A program made the translations under genes and the position numbers. Below are positions 10,453 through 23,000 of a stretch of DNA of 64,000 bases, in pieces. Each line of letters starts with the position of its first letter. The first letter of the stretch is position 1. This DNA is from Schistosoma mansoni. Its lineage: Eukaryota; Platyhelminthes; Trematoda; Strigeidida; Schistosomatidae. The notes below the pieces were generated by a model. It worked only from the letters and a program-made list of their open reading frames with translations, was not told where the DNA came from and did no database searches. The stretch is from positions 1 through 64,000 of the forward strand of contig NW_017386148.1 in assembly GCF_000237925.1 (NCBI RefSeq), written 5' to 3'.

Positions 10453-11881
10453 TTAGTAATCTTCAGCACCCTCGGGAGGACGTCGGGCGGCACTGAATGG
10501 TGAAGTATTGCGCTTCGTGGACTTTGAAGAGGATGAGTGATCGTAACGGTGACGATCGTAAAGTTTTCGCGAACGTGAACTGGATCTAGATCTACCAAAT
10601 CGCCGCCTTTCATCCCGAAAATCATGTCTGGATCGAAACCGACTGCCCCCACTTTCGTGGCGACCATGTCGGGAAGCATTGGAGTGTAGGTGAGAACTGA
10701 GAAAATAAACAAGAACAAAATAGCAACTGAAAAATGGACAAAAACGCTTAGAGATAATAGTGAAAATACCTAAAAATCCACCTTGAGTATATCTTAATCG
10801 AACTTTACAATCTATGTTAAATAAACTACTTAGGGCTTTAAAAGTAAATATACCTTGTGGAATCGATTGCCTCCGCAATAGACGATGACTCCAAAATTAC
10901 CTAATAAGCGGAATTAAAATCTGCAATAAGTACCTTTTTTAAATTATTCCAATCGAATCACATTAATTCATCGGGGAACTGTGATACTACTAACCACAGC
11001 TTACGTTTAGAAAAAAGAACGTACTTTCGCTCTACACTCCTACCACGGCTGCGACGACGATCACGATCCCGAGAAATAGGAGAGCGATCAACTGGAGATC
11101 GTTTATCCCGTCGTCCATAACGAGAAGAGGAATTCGAATGCTTTTCACTGTATTGTCTTAAATAGTCACGAATTTTCGCATAGCCAAGGTGCATTTTACC
11201 AGACAAATGCTCTTCAACTCGTTGAGGTGCATCGTCTTTGATTCTGAAGGCTCCACAAATCTCACAGACTTCCAACTCCTTAGTCTGAAAACAAGCAAGA
11301 CAGGAAACGTTACGGAAATAATAATAACATACCTGAGTCATTCCGGGACGCGCATCACCCTCGAGTTGTGACCGCTCAAATTTTAGCTGTTCACACAATT
11401 TAAGAACTCCTTGTGCTTGATCGACCTTTCCTTCAGTCCCCAATTCTTCAGCTTGTTTCACCAAGTCATTAATTCTTTTGGTGAGCGCAGCAATTTTTTC
11501 TTTTTTTTCACTGGCTCCGATCGGATCTGGATTGTTAACACACTTATTGACTGCCAATCGCTCATGTCCTCGCCGAATTCTTTTTTCAACGTCCTCCAAA
11601 AGCTGAGTAAGATAGTGAACAAAATCTTGTTCGTACCCCATCTTTCCGAAACGAGAACTCTTTTTATACGATTCTCTCATGCGCTCATCATGAGATTTAG
11701 GACATTGACCCAAATCCGTTTTCGTATTGACAAATAAATCATGAGGACAAAAGCCACACAAATAAAACTTGCATACATCATCGTCAGACCAATGTGGGCC
11801 ACCAGAGCTCTCACCATTACAAGCATTCCTGTTTTTACCCATTAGCTCATCCAACAGAGCTTTCTGAGCGGCAAGAGCCAT
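10453..11881 (-). CDS. LUC7L3: LUC7-like protein 3 (U1 snRNP-associated splicing factor)
   Basis: Three exons on the minus strand: 11881-11333, 11284-11025 and 10696-10453, about 350 aa. All junctions are GT/AG and in frame. LUC7 family proteins bind U1 snRNP and influence 5' splice-site choice in the nucleus. Order of parts: N-terminal LLDELMGK motif (residues about 9-16), CCCH-type finger (about 37-66, CKFYLCGFC then CPKSH), a coiled coil with RRIRRGHERLAV (about 105-175), a C2H2-type finger (CEIC...HLSGKMH, about 189-215), then an Arg/Ser-rich tail with RDRDRRRSRGRS and RSRSSSRSRK. The close match of VCKFYLCGFCP and SSRFGKMGYE to vertebrate LUC7L3 favours this paralogue over LUC7L/LUC7L2. 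I chose ATG 11881; a TTG two codons upstream is not a start. Intron 1 is 48 nt with no stop and a length divisible by three. Intron 2 is 328 nt. The RS tail is shorter than in vertebrates. Confidence 0.93.
11285..11332 (-). other. 48-nt in-frame, stop-free micro-intron of LUC7L3
   Basis: Canonical ends (CAG/GTATGT donor, TTTTCAG acceptor on the minus strand). Because it is 48 nt long with no stop, unspliced RNA would stay open and add 16 residues (VCYYYFRNVSCLACFQ) just before the second zinc finger. Alignment by eye to LUC7L3 proteins, which run directly into the finger here, argues that it is an intron. Confidence 0.8.
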
Positions 11882-13957
11882 TTTCAATGACGAGGATAAC
11901 TAGAAAAGCAGGAAATATGTCTAGGCTAACCATCAGGATAAACACTTCTAAAACGACAGACAACAAATGAATTCATAGCAAAGGGGACTTAGTGAGGAGA
12001 CACGCCTTCATACGTTGTAAAGCGGTAGCTAATGAATCGTTAAAAAACTGAACGAGTGTGACCTGAATATAAAGGAACCAACATTATAGTGATTTTTATT
12101 TCGTGAAATTGTAATAAAAAGCTTCGGAATGACGATGAGCAATCGAATGTTGATATATTAGCGACGCTACTCCGCAACGATTTCTCCTGTGGCAATAATG
12201 ATGCTGAACTTTCAAAATGACATTATGTTCTAGAAAACCCTGTTACTTGTTACATTAACTTGAGTGAATTGGAGTTACAGTGCCTTAGTAATCCGAAAGA
12301 GGAACGACCAACGTAATGTTTCAATCACGCATGTAGCAATCTATGCCAGGCAAAGTCAAGCCTTCCGAAAACTGGACCTGTTAGTTTTAAACGTTGGAAA
12401 AAACATACTAACTTAAAACATTTCTAATGAATCGCTGAGATAATTTTATATATATAAAGAACTATATATTGGAAGTCAATTTTTGAGTGTGCGCCTGTCA
12501 TAATCCCTTTACAAAAACACGGGTGAACCGATAACTACACTACAGCTTTACAAAACGGGTACGAATGTCTCCGGATCACAACAATGAAACACATGAACCA
12601 AAACGGAAAATAAGTGGACTTAGAACTAACGCTTGATTATAAAATGAAGTATTAAAAAACAAGTTTGCGTAAGAGGTGCACTTACGAAAAATGTGAAGCG
12701 CCATAAGGTGAATTTGCAGTAATATGATCAAACGGACTCTTATCCTGGCTAAAAGTCCGGATTCGAACTATTAATTACAAAGATAATAACCGAACAAAGC
12801 TCACTAGATAGAAACCTCTTCGAGAACTAAGGGGACTAGCTGTTGCAGAGTATTTTTACGTTAGGATGACCATGTAAAAAAAATGCGAGATGACGCTCAG
12901 AAAGAATGAAGAATAATGCACGAAAAATTCTTTAGTACATCAGAACCTCTACTAGCAGTAGACATCTGCTGGTTAGTGGACCTCGGACGACTGAAATATA
13001 CGAAGCTCTTTAGTAATTAAGATCCAAAGCTAACATGACCAGCTGAATTCCTTTTGTACACACAACTGGAAAAATATTTTAGGTCCTAGAGAGCATATAA
13101 AGTCAAACTTGACCATCGATTTCAACAGTACCATAGGTTCTGAAGGGTCAATGGGGACAAACTAATCCTGGCCAGTTTTCTTTGGGACAACAGGTTTGCA
13201 TGGATCGTTAAGTGCCACAATAGACTGGCTGCTCATACCGAACCCACAAGTCAATCAGTCATACACATCACAGAACCTGTCATACATAAGCCTACCAATT
13301 ACAGGATAAGTAGAGGACATAGTCCGGTAATAAAGAACTTTGTCCAACAGAGACCTTATCACACAATAAGAATCGCGGAAAAAACCCAGACTTGGCCGTC
13401 TCAAATACTTCATGATGTCGAATGCACAACAATACTAGACTACGAGGAATTTCGAGCTTACGAAGTAATGACGCTAAGGTTTCAACCCTGAATAACACAA
13501 ATCTAAAAATTCGAAGAAAACTGTGAATAGTTAGAAATTGAAATGAAGACGGCTATAAAAAGCAACCCAGTTTTAGCACACTTCGATTTAACACAATGAT
13601 TTGGACGTACAATCACAACTGACAGGAAAGCCTAAGGACATTCATAACAATTAAGATTGCGAAACAAGAGTCAAGATAAGGGGGAAACCGGACGCACCCT
13701 ACACAAAACACTAACCCTTGTGCGCGCGAACAGGTAGCAGACAATATGTCGTCCTATCTCACCAACAAGATAATTAAAACACGAAGTTAAAATTCCTGCC
13801 AAAAATTTAGAGAACTGATATCATAAGCATTTTATAAACTAAAGTTATCTAACAACCGTAGAATACATCTTTTTTATTATGACCTTGTAAGGTGAATAAA
13901 GGCGTAACTTGAAAGGTTTCGTAACAGTTGATTGCATGAGTATTTTCTAGGTAGCGC
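11882..13957. other. Divergent intergenic region between LUC7L3 and the PTB-SH2 gene
   Basis: About 2.1 kb between two head-to-head gene starts. It should contain the promoters and 5' untranslated regions of both genes, but no box or initiator is convincing. No repeat unit is recognised, and small open frames (such as 13292-13498 minus) look random. Confidence 0.4.
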
Positions 13958-16900
13958 ATGATTTTTAATGGTGCTTTAATGAAAGATGAAACAATATACC
14001 GTCATTCTCTAGTAAGTTACAACCTTTTGATAACAATTTAAGTATGTCGGATCGTTCCCTGTTGATGAGCAGGACAATGCATGCAGAGCTCAAAAAGTCC
14101 AAAGGGAGCTTGAATCATTAAGAGTATGTTACTTATAAAGATTAGTTGATTAAAACACTAGTGCTTTACACGGAGCAAGTCTGTGATTGTATGTGTTTCC
14201 ATTAGTGGCATAAAAATATGTTCGGACGATCTGAAAGTATGTTTAATTAGAACTTAACACTACCTTCCAACAGGTTGTTTATATGGCCCATGCTCTTCGC
14301 AGAATATCGTACGCTACTTGTGATGCTGTCCACAAACAAGTTGCATTTTTGGCTAGAGAACCAACAGGGTTTGGTAATCTGCAGTATTGCCATGTGTTTG
14401 TGACGGAATCGCCGTGTGATGTAAGTTCTAAATGCATTTGTTTTATTTTACCTCTTAAATAAAGTATCTTTAATTACGATGCGTTCACACAACTCTTAAT
14501 GGCAGGTTTTGTGAACAATATGGCCTTTGTCAACATCGGAAAACCAAGTCTAAATCTTGTACATTTCCTACTCAGCGTCGTCAATTAAGTGTTTTCTTTC
14601 ACAGAAAAGTGTGTGTGTGTGTGAGGGTATTCTATGTCATATGTATTCTATATGTACGTCCACTTTGAGTTTGAAAGTCTAACATTAGTATGTTACACTT
14701 ACCGAAGGCGTTAATTGTTCCGTGCTGTACTGTTATGTAGGTGGATACTTATCATGATTTGTGATATAAAATGCCAGTGTAAATAGGTTTCTCCTTTGTC
14801 TCTCTAGATCGTCAGTTATATTTTACTTTTAGTTTGCAACTATTGCTGAAAAGGCATCATAAACTGAATCACCAGTTTAATGAGTATTTAAATATTTAAA
14901 TATCCCTTGACGGCTAACCCCTAACAAAATGACTACATTAGGTGGATCTGCTTTTTAACTAATGGATATTAAATTGTTTTCACAAACTTGTGTTAGCTTT
15001 TTCAGCAGATTGTGTATATTTCCGCAAATTCGTCATATGTATTTGTCGAAACTACGTAGAGGTCGATTTGTTTTGATCACTGACCGTTCACAGGAAATGG
15101 TAATCCCGTGTGATAACCTCAAAAAATCAGTTTCATTCACTAATAATGTGATCTTATAATCGCCTATCGTATTTCTTGACCTTAAATGGGATTTGACTGT
15201 TGGTCATGGGGTTTTTTTGTATCTGTCACTGAAAGACGTACCAAGAAGTACATCAACCATGTGCATGCTCTACTCAAACACTCCTGGTCCAATCAGAGTT
15301 CATGACGAACTGTTATCGGGTTCAATAACCAAGTCGTCCGCTTTTCCCACTTTTGTTTGACCTTTTCCTAAGCATCCTTTTAGATACACAATTCATCTAA
15401 CTTATCAGCAACGGATTGATTGACTAGATTATGAAGACTTCGACATCTGAGGGGAAATACGAAATACAATGGACTTCTCAGAATCATTTAGATGATTTGG
15501 AAGGCCAAAGAACACATTACGCCGGGAAATAGAAACAGATATGAAAAGGATGAATAGCAACTGCAAAGGAAGGCTCAGGACGGAGTTGGATGGAAAATGC
15601 TGGTGTGCGGCCTATGCTCCTCGACTAGGGGTAACAGGCGTAAGTAAATACATCTGGTACATCAGCAACAGGTCTTTCACGAAATGTCCTTCCTGACTTA
15701 GAATATACAGATAACATAGTCTTGTTTGCTGAAGACGCTGATAGGATGCAGGCTTCTGACCGCTTTAAGCAGCAATAATATCCTGTTTGGGATGTAACTC
15801 TCCCTGCTAATGCAGAACTTTGCTTCAAGATTTGCTTGTGTCAGTTTCTGTAAGGGACCATTAAATGAATCTCGCGAAGTGAGAGCGCCGTCTTACAGAA
15901 ATAACGTAGGGAGTCCACTCTCTCCATTCTCGATTAACTTTATCGTAGACGTGCTTTTAGAAATAACACTTTCCTCATCCAAATTTAGAGGAATTGAACT
16001 TCTACCAGGAGACTCGCTTGTTGACTTAGAATGTGCCGATGACATAGTTTTGTTTGGTGAAAAAGCTGACAAAATGCAGAGTCTGCTGACCACTATAATC
16101 AACAACGCAGGCATGTTCGGGATGCGATTCTCTCCATCTAAATGCAAAATGCTACTTCAGGATTGGGTTGAATCGATACCTGAACTAACGACAGGGATTC
16201 AAGTAGTTGAAGGTGTTGACTGCTTCGCTTATCTTGTGTCTCATCAGTCCTTGTGGTCTGCTGTGTGACAAAATCTCAGCACCGATACAGAAGGCTCGTC
16301 TAGCTTTCGCCAACTTGCGTCATTTATGGCGTAGGCGAGATATCCGTCTAGCAACCAAAGTACGGGTTTACGGCGCAGCAGTTCTTTCCTTCCTACTTTA
16401 TGGTAGTGTATCATGGCCGGTAAGAGTAGAGGATACTCATAGGCTACTAGTATTCGATCATAGGTGTCTTCGAAGCATTGCTCGTATATCCTGGGACCAC
16501 CGGGTAAGTAATGCAGTTGTTAGGGAACGGGTACTAGGTAAGGATGTCAAATCGATTGATGAAGTAGCTAAACTTCATCAGTTGCTATGGCTGAGACGCG
16601 TGTTACGTATACCCAACCACCGACTACCCCGACGTGCAATGCTTTATGGTGTAAGAGTAGGTTGGAAGAAAGCTAGGGTCGGCCAGACCGAAACGTGGTA
16701 CAAATGCATGAAATCACTGACAAGTGGACTGTGCCATGTTGATAGATGTAGACTACCTGGTTGGGATCCGCGAGATGATAGCAATCTATGGTTAGAGACG
16801 TTGAATGACATGACTCAAAATCGTTTGCAATGGCGAAAGTGCATCCACTCTTTGTGTTCTACCAAATTCTAATCTTCTGAATTCTTCATGTCCCTATTTT

Positions 16901-17722
16901 TATTTTATTTTCAAACTCATTTCACTGGATCATACCCTTTGAATAACATCTTCATACCCTAATCTTTCGGATTACTGCTTATACTCTTACTACTTTTACC
17001 ACTATAGGATTTGAATCGACAACTGCATCTTTGTGCTGATGTGGTATGGCAACTCGAACTGATGTACATACGTACGAAGTTCTATGTTGTGACTGACTGA
17101 CTGAATTTTCCTGATTAGTTGATAAACTTGATTGATTTCAATGTGCTTGTTTATTGCTGATTGACTTGAGTGCCAAGCTTCTAAAAATTCCCTGGTGTTT
17201 TTGGAATTGCCTCTATCCAAAATCTCCACATTTTTTTAGTCGAATGTGTGTCCGCAGTTGTCCAAGAGTATTGATATAAGTGAAGACATGTCATGACGTT
17301 TGACGGCTAATTGATGTTCATGCAGGCAAAGCTGAAGAGGGCGTCCCCTTTGTCCGATGTAGTGTTTGTCACAGTTGGCACAATTTATTTTGTAGATGAT
17401 GTTCGGTCTGTCTTCTTTTGTCATTTCATCCTTTGGTTTGCATAAGATTAAATGGAAGGATTTTGTTGGTTTGTAAGCAACACCTATTCCGAAGGTTTTC
17501 AGCAGTCTTGTCGTTTCTGATATACCTTTTATGTATGGTAAGGTGACCCTTTTGTTGATTTTTGTACTTGACTTTGTTTCCGCTGATGGGTGCGGCTGGT
17601 ATTTTTTATGAAGTTGATTGGGTAGCCGTTCTTTTGAAGGATGATTTCCAAGTATTTTTCTTTATTTTTCCGTGCTGTAATTGTGTTGCAGTGTGTCCTT
17701 GCCCTCTTGAACAAAGTTTGTA

Positions 17723-17769
<47 letters not shown>

Positions 17770-20034
17770 CAATCCCACTCTTATCAACCATCTACTTACC
17801 ACAGACTGTTAACTGATTTTTGGTGTATATCATGATCTTCAGTTTAAACTATTTTTCGTTATAAATGACTCATCAACCATTTATGTTAATTAAGTTGCTT
17901 TTGATTTCTAGTGTGTTACATCGGATATCTGTTCTAGCTACAAAACTATTTTTTCTTTGTTATATCATACAAACACAGAACGTTTTCGGTCTTATTTAAG
18001 AACATAGATATCTATAGTATTTAATATCAATAAAAATCGAACGAAACTGTGTATTTTTGTCACGGAATATTCCTGAAATCAATTTCAAAATACATATCAA
18101 CGGAAATTGAACAACAACCTGTTGAGTGTACATAAAGAGTCCGTTTCTTGTTCTGTTTGGAGTCGGTCAATAAGGTTGTTTGTTTCCCTTAGTATGAAAA
18201 GGTTTTTCTGTCGATTGTGTTCCATTCACACATCCTTCATTGTATTGCAGTACACAGTCTGCCTTAGTTTTCCATCATGTCTTGCATCATAACCTAAATA
18301 ATTTCTCAACTTATAACTGCCTCAATCGGTAACCATATTTTTTTGTAGACATGCATATTATCAGTTGTTTTAAAATACTAGGAATCTTTTAGATTGGACA
18401 AATATGAGAAGCCATTCTTTTTGGCGTACAAGGAACTTATTTGTTATGAAAGTAATAAATTCAACAGTTTAGTTTGTGCTTTAAAATATCATTGACTATA
18501 TTCCACTGTGAAAATGTTCAGACCCTGGTAATCGATTGATTAATGTATGTTTATAAGATGTAGAATATGACCACTATACGAATTACATGTATTCAGTCTA
18601 ACTAACCTCTAGCTCTTTCTATGATTTTGAACCTGTGTTCAAATATCGAACACTGTGATAATAGATTCACATTATCTAGATGTTTCTAATGAGGAAAAAT
18701 TGCGGAAAACAAAATAATCAATTAGTGACCAGATAAGTTGGATACCCATTTACAAAATGTTGTTTTCATATGATATAAATCTGTGATATTTTTATTACTA
18801 TGTCAAATGCTTAAACAAATAATTAAAAAAACTGAAATGTTACTTACTCGACAATCATCGTTACACAGTTTCTCAAAGTTACATCTTACACTGGCTTAGT
18901 ATTACAAATGTGAGGTGATTTTTTTAAAAGTGACTTCATTAGTTTGACGTGTATTCCAAAAGTGGTCCGATAGTGTAAGAATTCCTTTATTTTACAACCG
19001 CCTTTATTTTTCCATCTATTTCACTAAGATAACTTTCCCCTACATTATTCAGTGATTGCTTGTTGGTTAAACTTTGATCAAAACTGAATTTTAATTTCAA
19101 TAATTTATGGATGTATCATTTTTGTTCATAAGTACACGTAATAATTATATAATGTACCTTAGTTAAGCAATTATATCGCTAAACAATAGTAGCCAGTACA
19201 TTACTAGGTTGTTTGCTGTCCAGTAACTTAATATTATATTTTTTGATCTAAATATTTGACTAGATTTCAGTATCACTTCATTTAACGGACTTAGATATAC
19301 TTCCATCATTTTCATTAGGCATTAAATACTGACTCAACTAATTATTCTCAGAGTTCAATGAAACTGACTGTTGTGTGATGTATTCATTTTTTTAAAAAAC
19401 AGGCAGAAGAATTGAATCGACTGATTGGAAATGCCTTCAAATTTGCCTATGTTCGACAGCGCCTTATTAAGCTTCATCAAACTGGAAAACATGATTTTTC
19501 CACCCCAGTAAACATACCTCAACTTAGCGATTGTCATCCTGTTTGGCTTCCTCAAACTGAACGAAATTCCAATAGTCTTTCTTTGTTAAGTACTTTTAAA
19601 CTCCCCCCACCTCCAAAGTTCCCTCCCCCAGTTTCAATCGCAAATGGAACTACAGCTGAACAACAAACTAATCTGTCGTCTCCTGGAATCCATTATACCA
19701 ATACAGATGTTATTTCAACGTGTGATGATCCTGTCGCTAGTATTAGCACTACTATGTCTACTTTGTGTCATGATTCACTCGAATCATCTGCTGTAAATAT
19801 GTACAAAAAAGATACTGTTAAGCATGAATCTTTACCTGTGACAGAAAATCCAACAACTTCATCTTCTTCGTCAGATAACGATCCTAACCAACTTTCTGTT
19901 CATTCAGATTCTGTACTAGTTAGAGATAAAGAGGGACTAAACAATATCAGTCAGTCTAATAAAGATGCTAGTGAATTGGAGAAAAAGTGAGTGAATTTTC
20001 GTATCAAAATTAGTAACAATAGTTTATTGTTTTG

Positions 20035-20073
<39 letters not shown>

Positions 20074-23000
20074 TTGTGTTAATGGAAAGAAGTCACTGAC
20101 CTTTACATATGGATATTTGAAACAAGTGTTTTCGTGTACAAATGGTGATTCATTGTCGATAAAGGAATTAATAGAATTAAAGGTTATCTACTAGTTAAGA
20201 GAGCGGTTTCAGCTTATGATAATATTCATGGGAATTATTTCATAAATCATATTGTATTTTATTGCTTCTTGTGTATGTGCTGTTGTATAATAGTAGAACA
20301 CGAAACGTGTAAATATATATATATAACTTAATTTTGAGGGACTGTTTGTAGAAAAATTAGTCTCGTTCACGATCTTACGTCGCCATTTTTATACGAATTA
20401 AGAAGGTATCTAATGTTTTACTGATATTTCACAGGAAATAATAATTTTATTATGATAATTTCTATATCTATTTTTAATTTAAATAATCCTGATCAGCTTG
20501 AAGTTAATGAGCTCTGGATGTAAGTAAATGAACTCACTGAGTTTTTGCATTTATGTGGTGAATTTTTGACAATGGTGGTATTATAAGCAAAGATGGATAG
20601 TGTCTAGCAGTGGAATCCAGGACTCGCGTTTCGTTCTATTTGGGACTCTTCAGCTGAATGTACCTGCATCTNNNNNNNNNNNNNNNNNNNNNNNNNNNNN
20701 NNNNNNNNNNNNNNNNNNNNNNNNNNNNNNNNNNNNNNNNNNNNNNNNNNNNNNNNNNNNNNNNNNNNNNNNNNNNNNNNNNNNNNNNNNNNNNNNNNNN
20801 NNNNNNNNNNNNNNNNNNNNNNNNNNNNNNNNNNNNNNNNNNNNNNNNNNNNNNNNNNNNNNNNNNNNNNNTACTGAGTCCTGATAGCCACTTGCTTGTG
20901 TATTGGGGATAACGCGATGAAATTTGAAGCGAACGGAACTGGGTTCAAGTCCCATAGTGGACATCAACTCTGAGATGCAGGTACATTCAGCTGAAGAGTC
21001 CCGAATAGGACGAAATACGCGTCTTGGATTCCACTGCTAGCCACTATCCACCTTTGCCTATCATGCTTGTAAATTAAGGCAATATCGAGTCAATACTCAC
21101 AGTATGCACATATGCTAATAAGAGACTCATCAATGGCAGTCCTAAAGATCAATCAGAAGATTCAAGTAAACAATACCAAGTGAATGGTTATTTTATTTCT
21201 TATTAGCCTATTATAACAACAGCGTAGTCAGTTGCTTGGTATCATCCTGTTTCATATTGTATCGCTGCTTAACAAAATGTTTCACTTCGTAATGGTGGGA
21301 TTTATTATTTCAAGTTGTACTAACAAGCCAGTTGACTTGGGAATATTTTTAACAAATGACGTAGTTTTAAATTGGAAGGGGAAATCAAACGTTTATGTTA
21401 GACTAGACATTGTTTTGCCAACTAGTGTAGTGAACAAAGACTCGGTGAGGGAAACCAACCTATTGTTTTATGCAACATCACACAATGCCTTTGTAAAATA
21501 TGAAAATCATACATTCAATGTATCATTTGCATACCTTCCTTCAGTTGTCCTCTACATACTCCATCATTCTTGCAATCCTGTTATTTCGATTTCTCTGTTT
21601 TCCTTCCTCTTTTTACTTCAGTCTTCTACTGGTAAGCATTCCACTTCTGACTCCTGCGATATTCTACTTATAATGCACACCACGCTAGGTGTGTAAGAAA
21701 AAAATTGACATCAGCTTCACAGTAGACCACAAGACTTTTTAATATACTTGGGCGAATGTTTTCTGACTGTCTGATATTTCGACCACTATGATCACTAAGT
21801 TTCTTTTTTTCTAATGTTTTGGTGACATTCGAAAGCCTTCACTCCATAAAAAAGATTGAGAATATAGACCATGGGCTTTCAGTTCAGTGATCTCCTTGAT
21901 ACCTAACAGTGCTGATGAGGTTGCGGACGCATACGTCTTAATTCCAAAATAAAGCAAAATAGCTATCCAATGACACCTAGCTTTAAATACTTCTCCAGTT
22001 CAAATCAATTCGTTAATTGGTTAGTCGTCATATCATCACCCAAATTACTACCTGATGCATGTACTACCTAATCATTCCTAATCGTTTGCTAATGTACCTG
22101 TCTACTATCAGTTATATTTCGGATCTGTTGACTCGTATTTCGTATACATAGATAAGTTTTCTGTGTGTAAAAGTTTGATTGATAACAAATTAAATCTGTC
22201 GCGACCTAGAGGTCAATTACACGTTAAAATTCTTTTACTGTATGGTTTTATTAATCTTTAACCGATTTGTTTCACTAATCCTTGATATATTTTACTTTGA
22301 CAGACTTCACCGCATTTCGACTCCACAAGCCATAGATTTAGCGTTCTTGCGTCGTCATTTTCTTCGACGAAGCGAGGGAAAAGGATCTGAAAACTCCAAA
22401 AATGTCTGTGGTGGTAGTGCCAGGCAACCCCGTTTGCGCCAAGGTTCAACTCTCTCAAATCTCCTGTCGTCTGCACGGCATAGCTCATTTTTTCCAAGCT
22501 CTTCTAGTTGTGTTATTGACAGTACAAATATCCTCCCTAAAACTTCGCAGTCACAAGAAACTCCGGATATGTCTGATATACTGAACACTCCTAACCCCAC
22601 TCGCAGACCACCTATATTTGTGGATCTTCGTACTTTTGCTGGAGGAAGTCCAGTTGTTGCATTAAAAGAACGTTTGGATGCTCAAGCTATTGCAGATGCT
22701 AAGGCATCTGCTTTTGCGGAGGCTGCAGCTGTCCTCGCAGCTGCGAAACAGGTGTCATCCAGGTCCTTAGCTCCTTTGCAGCCAACCACGAACAATACCT
22801 CAAAAAATGTAGAACAGCTGACTAAACCAACAATGTGTCCTTTTACCAGTCGTACTCCGAATTCATCATCCAGTGGAAATTCATCATCGGTGGAAACTTC
22901 CGACTTATCTCCACCTATACCACCAGTTAGGTATGTTCATGCTGTATTTCCTCACTCAAAATTGTCAGCTTACTTAGATTCTCGCTTAGATTACGTATAC

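Noticed and set aside
10981-11018. C-terminal extension of the LUC7L3 middle exon (reads YVLFSKRKLW and onward)
   Set aside because: It lies after a strong GTACGT donor at 11024, and splicing to 10696 restores an RS-rich tail in frame, so it is intron.
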